A stretch of DNA of 64,000 nt from JARKQH01 sp964631605 (GCA_964631605.1 CAZVYG010000013.1:1-64000), one strand, 5' to 3'. Counted from the first letter of the stretch, positions 32,673-42,051 are shown. Numbers and translations: made by a program. Notes: generated from the sequence alone by a model not told the origin.

Positions 32673-35447
32673 TCAACCCACGACGATGTTTACCAGTTTG
32701 CGGCCGACGACGATGACTTTGCGGACCGATTTGCCGGCGAGAAAGGGCTGAGCTTTTTCAGCCTTCAACGCGGTGGCTTCGAGGTCGGGCTGCGAAATAT
32801 CAGCCGGCACGCGCACGACATCCCGCAGCTTGCCGTTGACCTGAACCGGGATTTCGATGACATGCTCGACCAGCAGCGCGGGGTCAAATGACGGCCACGG
32901 CGCATAAGCAATGCTCGAGTCCGCGTCGGCCGCCACCTGCGGCGGCAAGGCGGCCGACGGCGCGGGGGCATGGAGCCTGGACCAAAGTTCCTCGGCGAGG
33001 TGCGGCGCGAAGGGCTGCAGCAACACCAGAAAGGAGCTCAGGACGGCGGCGGGCAGAATCTCCCACGCCATCGCCTCGTTCACAAACACCATCAGAGCGG
33101 AGATGGCGGTGTTGAACCGCAGGCCGTCGAGGTCTTCGGTGACCTTCTTGATGCAGGTATGAAGCGCTTTGAGCTGCGCCGGTGACGCGGAGACATTCTG
33201 AATCCGCGGGCTGAGCTGGATGCGGTCGAGCAGGTCCGGACCGGCGCCCGGCTGCGCGGTGAGGGTCTGCTCGAACTCGGTTTCGCTCCGTTCGTCCACG
33301 AACAACCGCCAAACCCGGCCCAGGAACCGGTAAACGCCTTCAACACCCTTCGTGCTCCAGGGCTTGGTCATCTCCAGCGGGCCCATGAACATTTCGTAAA
33401 GGCGAAACGCGTCCGCCCCGTATTCCACGAGAATGTCGTCCGGGTTGATCACGTTGCCGCGGGATTTGGACATCTTCTGGCCGTCTTCGCCGAGGATGAG
33501 CCCCTGGTTGACCAGTTTGAAAAACGGTTCCGGAGTGGACACAAAGCCGCGATCGAAAAGAACCTTGTGCCAGAAACGGGCATAGAGCAGGTGCAACACC
33601 GCGTGCTCGGTGCCGCCCACGTAAAGGTCCACTCCCGGCGTGGCCTTGCCCGGCGCGGGGGCCGTTCCCATCCAGTATTTCTCCGCCGACACACCGCAGA
33701 ATGCCTGGCGGTTGGCGGGGTCCAGAAAACGGAGGTAGTACCAACAACTGCCCGCCCATTGGGGCATGGTGTTGGTTTCGCGGCGCGAGCCGTCGGGGAG
33801 GTTGACCCAATCCTGAGCGCGCGCCAGCGGGGGCTGTCCGTCCGGCGTGGGCTTGTAATCGTCCAACCGCGGCGGCACCAGCGGCAAGGCTGACTCCGGC
33901 AAAGCCTCGTGATAGGCCTGGCCGCTCGAGTCGGTCTTCCAAATAATCGGGAAGGGCTCCCCCCAATAACGCTGGCGGCTGAACAGCCAGTCGCGCAGCT
34001 TGTAGTTGATGGTCTTTTTCCCCAGTCCCTTCGCCTCGAGCCAGGCGGTGATTTTGCGTTTTGCCTCCGGCGTGGGCAGCCCGTTGATCGAACACTCCGG
34101 TCCCGCCGAGTTGACCGCAACTCCGTCCTCGACAAATCCCCGCCAATCCTGGCCCCCAGGCGGCTGGACCACCTGGACAATGGGCAACTGAAACTTGGTG
34201 GCGAACTCGAAGTCCCGCGTGTCGTGACCCGGCACCGCCATGATGGCGCCGGTGCCGTAGGAGGCGAGAACGTAATCGGCGATCCAGATCGGGATTTCCC
34301 GGCCGTTGACCGGGTTGATGGCATACCCGCCGGTAAACACCCCCGTCTTCTCCTTCGCCAGCTCGGTGCGCTCGAGGTCCGACTTCTTGGCCACGTCCGC
34401 CTGGTAGGCCCGCACCGCTTCGCGGTGCTCGCGAGTGGTGACCGCGTCCACAAGGCGATGCTCGGGCGCCAGCACCATGTAGGTGGCGCCGAACAGCGTG
34501 TCGGGCCGCGTGGTGAACACCCGGATTTTGTCCGCCAAGCCGCGAACCGCGAAGTCCACCTCCGCGCCCTCGCTGCGGCCGATCCAGTTGCGCTGCATTT
34601 CCTTGAGCGAATCGCTCCACTCGATGGTGTCGAGGTCCTGCAGGAGACGCTCGGCATACGCCGTGATGCGCAGCATCCATTGCCGCATCGGCCGCCGCAC
34701 CACCGGGAACCCGCCGACCTCGCTCTTGCCGTCAATCACTTCCTCGTTCGCCAACACCGTCCCCAACTGCTCGCACCACCAGACCGGGGCTTCGGAAACA
34801 TAAGCCAGGCGGTGGGCGTCGCGCCACGCGCGGCGTTTGGCCTCGCGTGCTTCGGGACTCAACGCGGGGTCGCGGCTCAGTTCGGGCGGGTCGGGCAGCG
34901 TGCCGATCGGCTCCGCCCGATTGGTCTGCGGGTTAAACCACGAGTTGTAGAGCTGCAGAAAAATCCATTGGGTCCACCGAAAATACTCCGGGTCGGTCGT
35001 GTCAATCTCCCGGGACCAGTCATAGGAAAAGCCCAGGGACTGAATCTGGCGCTTGAAGGTGGCGATGTTTTGCTCGGTGGTCTTTCGCGGATGCTGCCCC
35101 GTCTTAATGGCATACTGCTCCGCCGGCAGCCCAAAGGCGTCCCAGCCCATGGGGTGCAGCACATGATAGCCCCGCGCGCGGCGGTAGCGGGCCAGAATAT
35201 CCGTTGCCGTGTACCCTTCGGGATGCCCGACATGCAGCCCCGCGCCCGAGGGGTAGGGAAACATGTCCAGGATATAATACTTGGGCAGTTGCTCGGGAAC
35301 CGTGCCCGCGTGCCGCCGCGCAAACGGATGCGACGGCGGAACGGTTTCACCCGGGTTCCACGCGCGGAACGTTTGTTGGTCGTCCCAACGCCGCTGCCAC
35401 TTCGGCTCGATGAGGTGGAACGGATACTGTCTGCGTCCAGATGCCAT
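32673..35447 (-). CDS. leuS: Leucyl-tRNA synthetase
   Basis: A 924-residue class Ia synthetase. The HIGH box reads HVGH (72-75, in YPSGAGLHVGHPEGYTATD), KMSKS is intact (about 657-661, KMSKSRGNVINPD), and the CP1 editing domain sits between them (TTRPDTLFGATYMVLAPEH). The C-terminal end has the expected VQVNGKLRDVVRVPADIS domain. The ATG at 35447 (MASGRRQYPFHLIEPKWQ) begins at family homology. A short insertion (about 40-52, PFARRHAGTVPEQ) lies before the catalytic start. It follows uvrB after 76 bases in the same direction. Essential translation gene. Confidence 0.97.
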   Translation of the reverse strand: MASGRRQYPFHLIEPKWQRRWDDQQTFRAWNPGETVPPSHPFARRHAGTVPEQLPKYYILDMFPYPSGAGLHVGHPEGYTATDILARYRRARGYHVLHPMGWDAFGLPAEQYAIKTGQHPRKTTEQNIATFKRQIQSLGFSYDWSREIDTTDPEYFRWTQWIFLQLYNSWFNPQTNRAEPIGTLPDPPELSRDPALSPEAREAKRRAWRDAHRLAYVSEAPVWWCEQLGTVLANEEVIDGKSEVGGFPVVRRPMRQWMLRITAYAERLLQDLDTIEWSDSLKEMQRNWIGRSEGAEVDFAVRGLADKIRVFTTRPDTLFGATYMVLAPEHRLVDAVTTREHREAVRAYQADVAKKSDLERTELAKEKTGVFTGGYAINPVNGREIPIWIADYVLASYGTGAIMAVPGHDTRDFEFATKFQLPIVQVVQPPGGQDWRGFVEDGVAVNSAGPECSINGLPTPEAKRKITAWLEAKGLGKKTINYKLRDWLFSRQRYWGEPFPIIWKTDSSGQAYHEALPESALPLVPPRLDDYKPTPDGQPPLARAQDWVNLPDGSRRETNTMPQWAGSCWYYLRFLDPANRQAFCGVSAEKYWMGTAPAPGKATPGVDLYVGGTEHAVLHLLYARFWHKVLFDRGFVSTPEPFFKLVNQGLILGEDGQKMSKSRGNVINPDDILVEYGADAFRLYEMFMGPLEMTKPWSTKGVEGVYRFLGRVWRLFVDERSETEFEQTLTAQPGAGPDLLDRIQLSPRIQNVSASPAQLKALHTCIKKVTEDLDGLRFNTAISALMVFVNEAMAWEILPAAVLSSFLVLLQPFAPHLAEELWSRLHAPAPSAALPPQVAADADSSIAYAPWPSFDPALLVEHVIEIPVQVNGKLRDVVRVPADISQPDLEATALKAEKAQPFLAGKSVRKVIVVGRKLVNIVVG

Positions 35448-35523
35448 AATAAGCCTCGCAATATTGCGAAAAGCGGCTGGCGACACAACCGCAGAATGCG
35501 CCGCGGTCTCAGCGAGCAGCATC

Positions 35524-37575
35524 TCAGCGCTTGACTTGGGCGCGGCGGGCCCGGCCAGCACCCGGTCTGTTCCGGTAGCTCACCGGCCGCGAGCCGGTCG
35601 CAGCGGTTGCTCCCTCCAAGGTTCGTTTCAGCTCGCGCACCTGGTCGCGAAGCAGCGCCGCTCGCTCGAACTCGAGGTTGTTGGCGGCCTCGAGCATCTC
35701 GCGCTCCAGCTCGACGATCGTGTCCTGCAGGTCCACATCCACCCCGGACTCGGCCAGGAACGATTGGGCGTCCGCGGTCACGCGCTGGTGCGATGAAAGA
35801 CTGGCTTCAACCGCCCGGCTCACACTGCGCGGAGTGATTTGGTGAGCCCGGTTGTACTCGAGCTGTTTCTGGCGGCGGTATGCGGAGATCGCGAGGAATT
35901 TCCGGATGCTGTCGGTTTGCACATCGGCATAGAGGATCACCTCGCCCTTGAGATGGCGCGCCGCGCGGCCCGCGGTCTGCACCAGGCTGGTTTCGCTTCG
36001 CAAAAAGCCCTCCTTGTCCGCGTCCAGGATCGCCACCAGCGACACTTCGGGAAGGTCCAGCCCTTCGCGCAGCAGGTTGATGCCCACCAGCACGTCAAAT
36101 TCGCCCCGGCGCAACGCGCGCAGGATTTCCACGCGCTCGATGGCGTCAATCTCGCTGTGCAGGTACTGCACGTTGATGCCGATCTCGCGCAGATAATCGG
36201 TCAGTTCCTCCGCCGTTCGCTTGGTCAGGGTCGTGACCAGCACCCGCTCCCGCGCGTCGGCGCGCTTGCGGCATTCGTGAATCAGGTCGTCAATCTGGCC
36301 CGTCAGCGGCCGCACACTCACCGGCGGATCCACCAGCCCGGTGGGCCGGACAATCTGCTCGATGACCCGCCCCCGCGCCCACTCCAGCTCCCGCGGCCCC
36401 GGCGTGGCGCTGACATAAATCGTCTGGCCTTGCAGCGACTGGAATTCCTCGAAGCTCAGCGGCCGATTGTCCAGCGCGCTGGGCAGCCGGAAGCCGTGCT
36501 CGACCAACACCGTCTTGCGCGAGCGGTCCCCCTCATACATGCCCCCAATCTGCGGCACGGTCACGTGTGATTCGTCTATCACCAGCAGGTAGTCCTCGGG
36601 GAAAAAGTCAAATAACGTACAGGGCCGGGAACCGGGTGGCCGGCCCGCCAGGTGGCGCGAATAGTTTTCGATGCCGGAACAGAAGCCCATCTCCTCCATC
36701 ATCTCGAGATCGTATTCGGTTCGCATCTTGATCCGCTGCGCTTCAAGCAGTTTGCCGTGCCGCTCAAACCACGCGATGCGTTCGCTCAGCTCCTCCCGGA
36801 TGGCCAGCAGCGCCGGCCGCAGCTTCTCGGCGGGCGTGATGAACTGCGTGGCGGGAAAAATGGCCGCGTCGCTCAGGCTCTCGAGCGGCCGGCCCGTCAG
36901 CGGCTCGAACCGCGTGATCCGATCTATCTGGTCGCCGAAAAACTCGATCCGCAGGGCGTCCTCGCGGCCCGCCGGGCACACCTCGACGGTGTCGCCGCGC
37001 ACCCGAAACTGGCCGCGCTCGAAGGCCGTGTCATTCCGGCTGTATTGCAGGTCCACCAGCCGGTGCAGCAGATGGTCCCGCGCCATCTCCATCCCCGCAC
37101 GCAACGGAATCACCATCGCCTCGTAATCTTCCTTGCTCCCGATGCCGTAAATGCACGAAACGCTGGCGACCACGATCACATCCCGCCGCGACAACAGCGC
37201 GCTCATGGTGGAAAGCCGGAGCCGCTCGATTTCCTCATTGATGCTCGAGTCCTTCTCGATGAAGGTGTCCGTGCGCGGGATGTAGGCCTCCGGCTGGTAA
37301 TAGTCGAAATAGCTGACGAAGTATTCGACGGCGTTGTTGGGAAAGAAGCTTTTGAACTCGGCGTAAAGCTGGGCGGCCAGGGTTTTATTATGGGACATCA
37401 CCAGCGTGGGGCGGTTCACATTGCGGATGACATTGGCCACCGTGAACGTCTTGCCCGAGCCGGTGACGCCCAGCAGCACCTGGTGCTTTGCGCCGGACAA
37501 AATCCCCTCGGTCAGGGTCGCGATTGCCTCGGGCTGATCACCCGCAGGTTCATATGGCGCAACAAGCTCGAACAT
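35524..37575 (-). CDS. uvrB: Excinuclease ABC subunit B, full-length copy
   Basis: A 683-residue UvrB: Walker A LLGVTGSGKTFTVANVI (34-50), the beta-hairpin region YFDYYQPEAYIPRTDTFIEKD, domain 4 and the C-terminal UVR motif (DTIVELEREMLEAANNLEFERAALLRDQVRELKR), all normal. It forms the damage-verification complex with UvrA and recruits UvrC. The ATG at 37575 is fixed by homology. A second, truncated copy lies at 41203-42018 in the same orientation. Bases 37130-37446 are identical to that copy although both flanks differ. The DNA upstream of the start is unrelated to that of the second copy. Confidence 0.96.
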   Translation of the reverse strand: MFELVAPYEPAGDQPEAIATLTEGILSGAKHQVLLGVTGSGKTFTVANVIRNVNRPTLVMSHNKTLAAQLYAEFKSFFPNNAVEYFVSYFDYYQPEAYIPRTDTFIEKDSSINEEIERLRLSTMSALLSRRDVIVVASVSCIYGIGSKEDYEAMVIPLRAGMEMARDHLLHRLVDLQYSRNDTAFERGQFRVRGDTVEVCPAGREDALRIEFFGDQIDRITRFEPLTGRPLESLSDAAIFPATQFITPAEKLRPALLAIREELSERIAWFERHGKLLEAQRIKMRTEYDLEMMEEMGFCSGIENYSRHLAGRPPGSRPCTLFDFFPEDYLLVIDESHVTVPQIGGMYEGDRSRKTVLVEHGFRLPSALDNRPLSFEEFQSLQGQTIYVSATPGPRELEWARGRVIEQIVRPTGLVDPPVSVRPLTGQIDDLIHECRKRADARERVLVTTLTKRTAEELTDYLREIGINVQYLHSEIDAIERVEILRALRRGEFDVLVGINLLREGLDLPEVSLVAILDADKEGFLRSETSLVQTAGRAARHLKGEVILYADVQTDSIRKFLAISAYRRQKQLEYNRAHQITPRSVSRAVEASLSSHQRVTADAQSFLAESGVDVDLQDTIVELEREMLEAANNLEFERAALLRDQVRELKRTLEGATAATGSRPVSYRNRPGAGRARRAQVKR
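37130..37446 (-). repeat. 317-bp perfect repeat, copy A (inside full-length uvrB)
   Basis: Aligned base by base with 41573-41889 at a constant offset of 4443, this tract shows no mismatch over 317 bases. The next base on each side (37129 and 37447) differs, and beyond that the two uvrB copies differ at many positions, including amino-acid changes. The tract encodes roughly residues 44-149 of UvrB. A patch of complete identity inside otherwise diverged paralogues is what gene conversion or recombination leaves behind. Confidence 0.95.
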
Positions 37576-37926
37576 CGCGTGCAGCGTAGAAGCTGTTGCC
37601 CAAGGAGTCAACTGGGCTGCACGGACATGTTTTGGGCGCAAAAGCTGAAAAAAGGACTTGCGCTTGGGCCATGGAGTTGCAAAAAGGATGCGTATCGAGG
37701 CACAAGTTACGTAAACGAAAACCAACAACTTTGCGGTAGCTCCGGCTGCCAGTCTCCTTCGGAAACCGCTAATTGAGTTTGTGACACAAGGGCCAGGCCC
37801 GCGCCAGTCGGCGCGGCCTGTGTGCTTGTCTCGGTGGGCACGTGGCTGCGCCGCGAAGGGGATCGCGCAGGTTCGCGCCCTTTCGCTTTCCGGGGAGCAG
37901 CAAAGGCAACCAAGAATGAAGGCCAA
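37576..37926. other. Divergent intergenic region between uvrB and the calcium-binding protein gene
   Basis: A 351-base region. It contains a short hairpin (GCGCC-AGTC-GGCGC) near 37800 with partly complementary flanks and must carry divergent promoters. No gene was recognised; the open frame running in from 37822 belongs to the next gene without a good start. It has no resemblance to the DNA upstream of the truncated uvrB copy. Confidence 0.5.
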
Positions 37927-39990
37927 ATGAAAAAGCAAAGAGCGTGGAAGATCAGTCGGGCCGTTTGCGCTGCTGTTTTCATCGGGTTGGGGATGCTGTG
38001 CCAAGTCGGTGCGCAAACGACGAGCCAAGACGCAGTCGCCGAGGATGACGACTACTACATCGAGTGGATCACGCCGGAGATGCCGCCGTATCCGCCGGTG
38101 TTCCGAGACGGCAAGTGGATGTCTTGGGAAGAAGCGTTCGGGCCGTTGCCAAAGCCCGAGCCGATCGCAGTCAAGCGACCGAAGAATCCGAAACCTCCTG
38201 AACCGTTCGATCCCAACGCTCGATGGCTGGCGAAGAAACGGGAGCTTGCGCCGCAGTTGTTTGCCGACGGCAAGCTGAAACCCGAAGCCGAGGCGATGTT
38301 CAGCAGGGCGAAAGAGAACGGCTTCGCCAAGGTCAAGGACAAGAAATCGCAGCTACGACCCAAAGTGGACGCGTTTGACCCAGGTCTGAGTGCCCGCGGA
38401 CAGAATTCTCAGCCAGCGACGCGGGGAGGCCCGGAGGGCGGAAACGGACCACTCGACAGCGGGAATCCGCGTCTTGAGATTGTGGAGGTGGACGGCACGA
38501 GATTCCCAGGCTGGACGTATGTTGAACTCTGGCTTATTGACGGCCCACAGGACGAGTGGTGGAACATTTTCCGTGCCCCCACGCTGCATCCCAACGCATG
38601 GATTCCGCAATTCATTGGGCCTCCGGATTTCGTCTTCGACAATGTTCAGGTGTTTCCGGTTTGGATTCTGGGGCAACCACCGGAATCATATTTCCAAATC
38701 TTTCTGCATCAAGACAGCGACTACGATGGCCTGCTTGACGGGTTTGAAGTTTGTGTTTTTAAGACCGATCCCAATGACCCTGACTCGGCTTCAACACGTG
38801 ACACCGATGGAGACGGGCAGCCTGATTACCCGAATCTGGCCGGCAACGGGATCGCCGATGGCGATGAAGACTTCGACGGGGATGGGCTGTCCAACATCTT
38901 CGAGATGGAATTGGGCGTCGATCCGTTAACTCCACAATCAACCTCCGACTCCGATTCTGACGGACTCCCGGACTGGGTTGAGGAGATGATCAGTTACTGG
39001 ACTGGCGATCCGGATCCAGCGCCGGACGGCGACTCGGATTGGGATGGAGTCAGCAATGCGGTAGAAATGGCGGTGGGCATGGACCCTTCATGGGGACTGC
39101 CCAACTCGTGGTTTGGTGATCCCGGCGAGCCTGCGCTGCGCGACATGTCCTTCTATCCGGATCATCAGAGGGTCGTGCAGGAGTTGAAATTCAGTTGCCA
39201 GTCGCCCGACGGCCCAAACGCTCCGCTGGACGAATCGTATCTGCACATGTCCACGATTGGGGACTACGGGACTGTCGGCAGTTTGTTCGTGATGAAGGAT
39301 CAGGACGTGGATGGCAATTATGCGGCAGGCGTTGACACGTTTGTTTATGGGGGCTGCTATCAAACACCGTCACAACCTCCAAGTCTGGATGATGCTCCCG
39401 CGCCAGACCCGGCCGATGCTGAATTGTTACGGACAATCCTTCTCCAAGCGACGTCCACGACGGGAACAATCTGGCAAAAAGCCCGCGTCTCGGAAAATCT
39501 GACGGAGCTGACTTCGCAAACCCTGGTCCACTTGCAGTATCGCTGCAACTACCGGATCTGGGTGCAGGTGCGGAGGATTCAGATGATGCAAGTCGCCGGC
39601 GTGACACCCCAAGGTGTGTTACTGAGAGCACGCCGGGCGGTTTCGATTATTCACACGGAGGCTACCATTCTGCGCTCTACCACCCTTGAACTGGGACGTC
39701 GCACGGGGGACGGCTGGATGAAAGCCGGGCGGTTTTTCAGGAATGCTGGTCGGATGGCGAGTGTGGTCAGTGCTTGGTATACTTTCAACGACCAGGTATA
39801 TCCACAACTCTTGGACTACTACCGGGATGTGCGCCGTCGCTGTGATAACAACGAGCCGACTGCGCTGCTGCTCGCCTACGCGCTGGGGAACATGACCGAT
39901 GCGTTTGCCGGCGGTTTTGAGGCAATTGGCGCATGGCAGGTGTATTGGCTGCTCCTGAGCATGTTCGACGGTTACGAGTCGAGTTGTTGA
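37927..39990 (+). CDS. Large secreted protein with thrombospondin type 3-like calcium repeats
   Basis: A 687-residue protein with a signal peptide (ISRAVCAAVFIGLGMLCQVGAQ). Residues 40-180 are Pro/Lys-rich. Residues about 275-400 hold a series of Asp-rich calcium loops (DSDYDGLLDGFE, DTDGDGQPDY, DFDGDGLSNIFE, DSDSDGLPDWVE, DSDWDGVSNAVE), each with the type 3 repeat pattern. The last 280 residues have no recognised domain and end in a hydrophobic, helical region (LLLAYALGNMTDAFAGGFEAIGAW ...) with two cysteines. The ATG at 37927 is chosen for the signal peptide. It is the first gene of the block between the two uvrB copies, and its DNA looks less GC-rich than leuS or uvrB. The function is unknown. 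Confidence 0.72.
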   Translation: MKKQRAWKISRAVCAAVFIGLGMLCQVGAQTTSQDAVAEDDDYYIEWITPEMPPYPPVFRDGKWMSWEEAFGPLPKPEPIAVKRPKNPKPPEPFDPNARWLAKKRELAPQLFADGKLKPEAEAMFSRAKENGFAKVKDKKSQLRPKVDAFDPGLSARGQNSQPATRGGPEGGNGPLDSGNPRLEIVEVDGTRFPGWTYVELWLIDGPQDEWWNIFRAPTLHPNAWIPQFIGPPDFVFDNVQVFPVWILGQPPESYFQIFLHQDSDYDGLLDGFEVCVFKTDPNDPDSASTRDTDGDGQPDYPNLAGNGIADGDEDFDGDGLSNIFEMELGVDPLTPQSTSDSDSDGLPDWVEEMISYWTGDPDPAPDGDSDWDGVSNAVEMAVGMDPSWGLPNSWFGDPGEPALRDMSFYPDHQRVVQELKFSCQSPDGPNAPLDESYLHMSTIGDYGTVGSLFVMKDQDVDGNYAAGVDTFVYGGCYQTPSQPPSLDDAPAPDPADAELLRTILLQATSTTGTIWQKARVSENLTELTSQTLVHLQYRCNYRIWVQVRRIQMMQVAGVTPQGVLLRARRAVSIIHTEATILRSTTLELGRRTGDGWMKAGRFFRNAGRMASVVSAWYTFNDQVYPQLLDYYRDVRRRCDNNEPTALLLAYALGNMTDAFAGGFEAIGAWQVYWLLLSMFDGYESSC

Positions 39991-40002
39991 CGAGTCGGCG
40001 TG

Positions 40003-40036
40003 TGCCGCTCCGTAGCCGGGTGGCCACGGAGCGGCA
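40003..40036. other. Strong hairpin between cargo genes
   Basis: TGCCGCTCCGT (40003-40013) pairs perfectly with ACGGAGCGGCA (40026-40036). Three more pairs inside (GCC/GGC) after one mismatch leave a 4-base loop. No T-run follows on either strand, so it is not a standard terminator. It starts 13 bases after the stop of the calcium-binding protein and ends 11 bases before the next start codon, so it could affect mRNA stability or translation, or be a recombination or mobile-repeat relic. Confidence 0.6.
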
Positions 40037-40047
40037 TCCCACAGGCA

Positions 40048-40353
40048 ATGAACCAGAAGAGGAAACAATCAGCCAATTCGATAGCCACCGGTCTTGTCCT
40101 GCCCTTGGTTTTCGTCCTTTTTCTTGCCCTGCCGGACATTATTACACAGCGCAGGCCTGGCTGGGCTGGCGCACCACCAGTCACTGGCCTGGCTGCGGTA
40201 TTCGACGGCATCTTCGTGCTGGGATTAGCCTTGGCTGTCCATGCGTGGAACTTTCGCTTCTACCGCCGGTTTCCACTCGTGCGCTGGACCTTGGTGATCG
40301 CTGGTGGGTTGACCATGGCAATATGTTTCGCCATTAGGTTTTTCGAGCGATGA
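40048..40353 (+). CDS. Small membrane protein of unknown function
   Basis: A 101-residue protein with three hydrophobic segments (about 13-30, 45-65 and 75-96), e.g. GLVLPLVFVLFLALPDII and VRWTLVIAGGLTMAICFAI. The ATG at 40048 (MNQKRKQSANS) is taken over a GTG-type start at 40000, which would lie within the hairpin. Its stop overlaps the prepilin start as ATGA, so the two are translationally coupled. No family is recognised. It may serve the prepilin or the preceding secreted protein. Confidence 0.6.
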   Translation: MNQKRKQSANSIATGLVLPLVFVLFLALPDIITQRRPGWAGAPPVTGLAAVFDGIFVLGLALAVHAWNFRFYRRFPLVRWTLVIAGGLTMAICFAIRFFER

Positions 40354-41147
40354 AAAAGTGCAGAGCTAGAGGTTTCACCTTGGTTGAACTGTTGGTTGTC
40401 ATCGCAGTCATCGGCCTTGTCGCTGCCATGCTTCTTCCAGCGGTGTCCAAATCAAAGGCTGTGGCGTTGTCTGCCGCCTGTAAGAGCAATCTACGACAGT
40501 TCGGCATTGCGCTAATCCTCTACACGCAAACCCACGGCAGCTATCCCCCTCACGCCTACCGGCCACCCGGCTTAACGCCTGCTCCGGGTTCGCCGGCTGT
40601 GTTTATCGACACGTATGGTTGGCCCGGGTATCTTCTGCCGCACCTGTCTGGGCAGCGAGACATTTTTCGGTGTCCGGCGCGTGGGTTTGAATTTCAGTGG
40701 CCCACCAATCGCACTCTGCGGGGTTATGATTTTCCATTTAATCTCGGCTCAACGGATCAGCCTTGGAGCTATGGATATAACGGTCTCAACATCAAGCAAG
40801 CGCGTGGCGGCTTTTACACCCACGGCGGCTATGGATTAAGCCCTTCCGTCCCATCAGGCCTTCCCGCGAATCTTGTATCTCAACCTGCTGAGATGATCGC
40901 CGTCGGGGACAGCGACGGCAACGGTTTCGGCGACGGGATGATTAGTTTCATGCGCCCGCAAGTGGGCGCGTCTCCCGATTTCCCCCCGGGTGAAGTTCAC
41001 AAGAAGGGAGCGAACATAGTTTTCTGCGACGGTCACGCTGAATGGCAAAAGCAAGCCAAGTGGATCGAGTTGACGCCACAAGCAGCCCGGCGCTGGCACT
41101 ACGACAACCAACCGCATCCCGAGTGGTGGTATCGAAGTGGGCCATGA
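40350..41147 (+). CDS. Orphan prepilin-like protein with H-X9-DG motif
   Basis: A 265-residue protein with a very short leader (MKKCRARG) and helix FTLVELLVVIAVIGLVAAMLLPAV. HKKGANIVFCDG near the C terminus gives H-X9-DG. The body (LRQFGIALILYTQTHGSYPPH, FRCPARGFEFQW) is that of the DUF1559 type. It is the third gene of the block between the two uvrB copies, coupled to the small membrane protein by ATGA. Its end is 55 bases from the broken 3' end of the truncated uvrB, which is read in the opposite direction. Confidence 0.82.
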   Translation: MKKCRARGFTLVELLVVIAVIGLVAAMLLPAVSKSKAVALSAACKSNLRQFGIALILYTQTHGSYPPHAYRPPGLTPAPGSPAVFIDTYGWPGYLLPHLSGQRDIFRCPARGFEFQWPTNRTLRGYDFPFNLGSTDQPWSYGYNGLNIKQARGGFYTHGGYGLSPSVPSGLPANLVSQPAEMIAVGDSDGNGFGDGMISFMRPQVGASPDFPPGEVHKKGANIVFCDGHAEWQKQAKWIELTPQAARRWHYDNQPHPEWWYRSGP

Positions 41148-41202
41148 CCGTTGGCAAAGACAGGCCGTACCTTGACCTCACCCGAGTGCCAATTGCTAAC
41201 AA

Positions 41203-42018
41203 CGGCTCGAACCACGCGATGCGCTCGCCCAGTTCCTCGCGGATGGTGACCAGCGCGCGCTTGAGTTTGTCCGCCGGGGTCACGAACTGTTTGCCCGGAT
41301 ATACCGTGACGGCGTCCAGTTGCTCCAGTTTGTGCCCCGTCAACGGCTCGAACCGCGTGATCCGGTCAATCTGATCGCCGAAAAACTCGACCCGCAGCGC
41401 GTCCTCGGTGTAGGCCGGACGCAGCTCGACCACGTCGCCCCGCACGCGGAACTGGCCGCGGGCGAACTCGATGTCGTTGCGGCTGTATTGCAGATCCACC
41501 AGCCGCCCCAAGAACTGCTCGCGCGTGATTTCCTGCCCGACGCGAATGGGAATGACCATCGCCTCGTAATCCTCCTTGCTCCCGATGCCGTAAATGCACG
41601 AAACGCTGGCGACCACGATCACATCCCGCCGCGACAACAGCGCGCTCATGGTGGAAAGCCGGAGCCGCTCGATTTCCTCATTGATGCTCGAGTCCTTCTC
41701 GATGAAGGTGTCCGTGCGCGGGATGTAGGCCTCCGGCTGGTAATAGTCGAAATAGCTGACGAAGTATTCGACGGCGTTGTTGGGAAAGAAGCTTTTGAAC
41801 TCGGCGTAAAGCTGGGCGGCCAGGGTTTTATTATGGGACATCACCAGCGTGGGGCGGTTCACATTGCGGATGACATTGGCCACCGTGAAGGTCTTGCCCG
41901 AGCCGGTAACGCCCAGCAACACCTGGTGTTTGGCCCCGGCCAACAGCCCCTCCGTCAGCTTCGCAATGGCTTGCGGCTGATCTCCGGCGGGTTGGTAGGG
42001 CGCAACCAGTTCAAACAT
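41203..42018 (-). pseudogene. uvrB: Truncated second copy of uvrB (N-terminal 272 codons)
   Basis: The frame from the ATG at 42018 reads MFELVAPYQPAGDQPQAI and follows UvrB through Walker A, the beta-hairpin and REELGERIAWFE; there homology stops (near base 41203) and the frame runs on as nonsense antisense to the prepilin gene. Domains 2 (most), 3, 4 and the UVR motif are missing, so it cannot act as UvrB. Outside the identical 317-bp tract it differs from the full copy at many codons (for instance VIPIRVGQEITREQFLGRL against VIPLRAGMEMARDHLLHRL). It follows a membrane-protein gene by 33 bases in the same direction. Confidence 0.9.
41573..41889 (-). repeat. 317-bp perfect repeat, copy B (inside truncated uvrB)
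   Basis: Partner of 37130-37446, direct orientation, 4443 bases apart. The first differences are at 41572 and 41890. As a long direct repeat it could also support deletion of the 4.4-kb interval by homologous recombination, which would restore a single uvrB fused to the other promoter. Confidence 0.95.
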
Positions 42019-42051
42019 CACCCCCCAAGGTACGGGCGCGCGCCCCCACCG

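Noticed and set aside
37822..37926. GTG-started N-terminal extension of the calcium-repeat protein
   Set aside because: The extension lacks homology and would bury the signal peptide; the ATG at 37927 fits better.
40948..41202. Continuation of the truncated uvrB frame into the prepilin gene region
   Set aside because: Homology to UvrB stops near 41203; the rest is antisense to the prepilin gene and is not a real protein.
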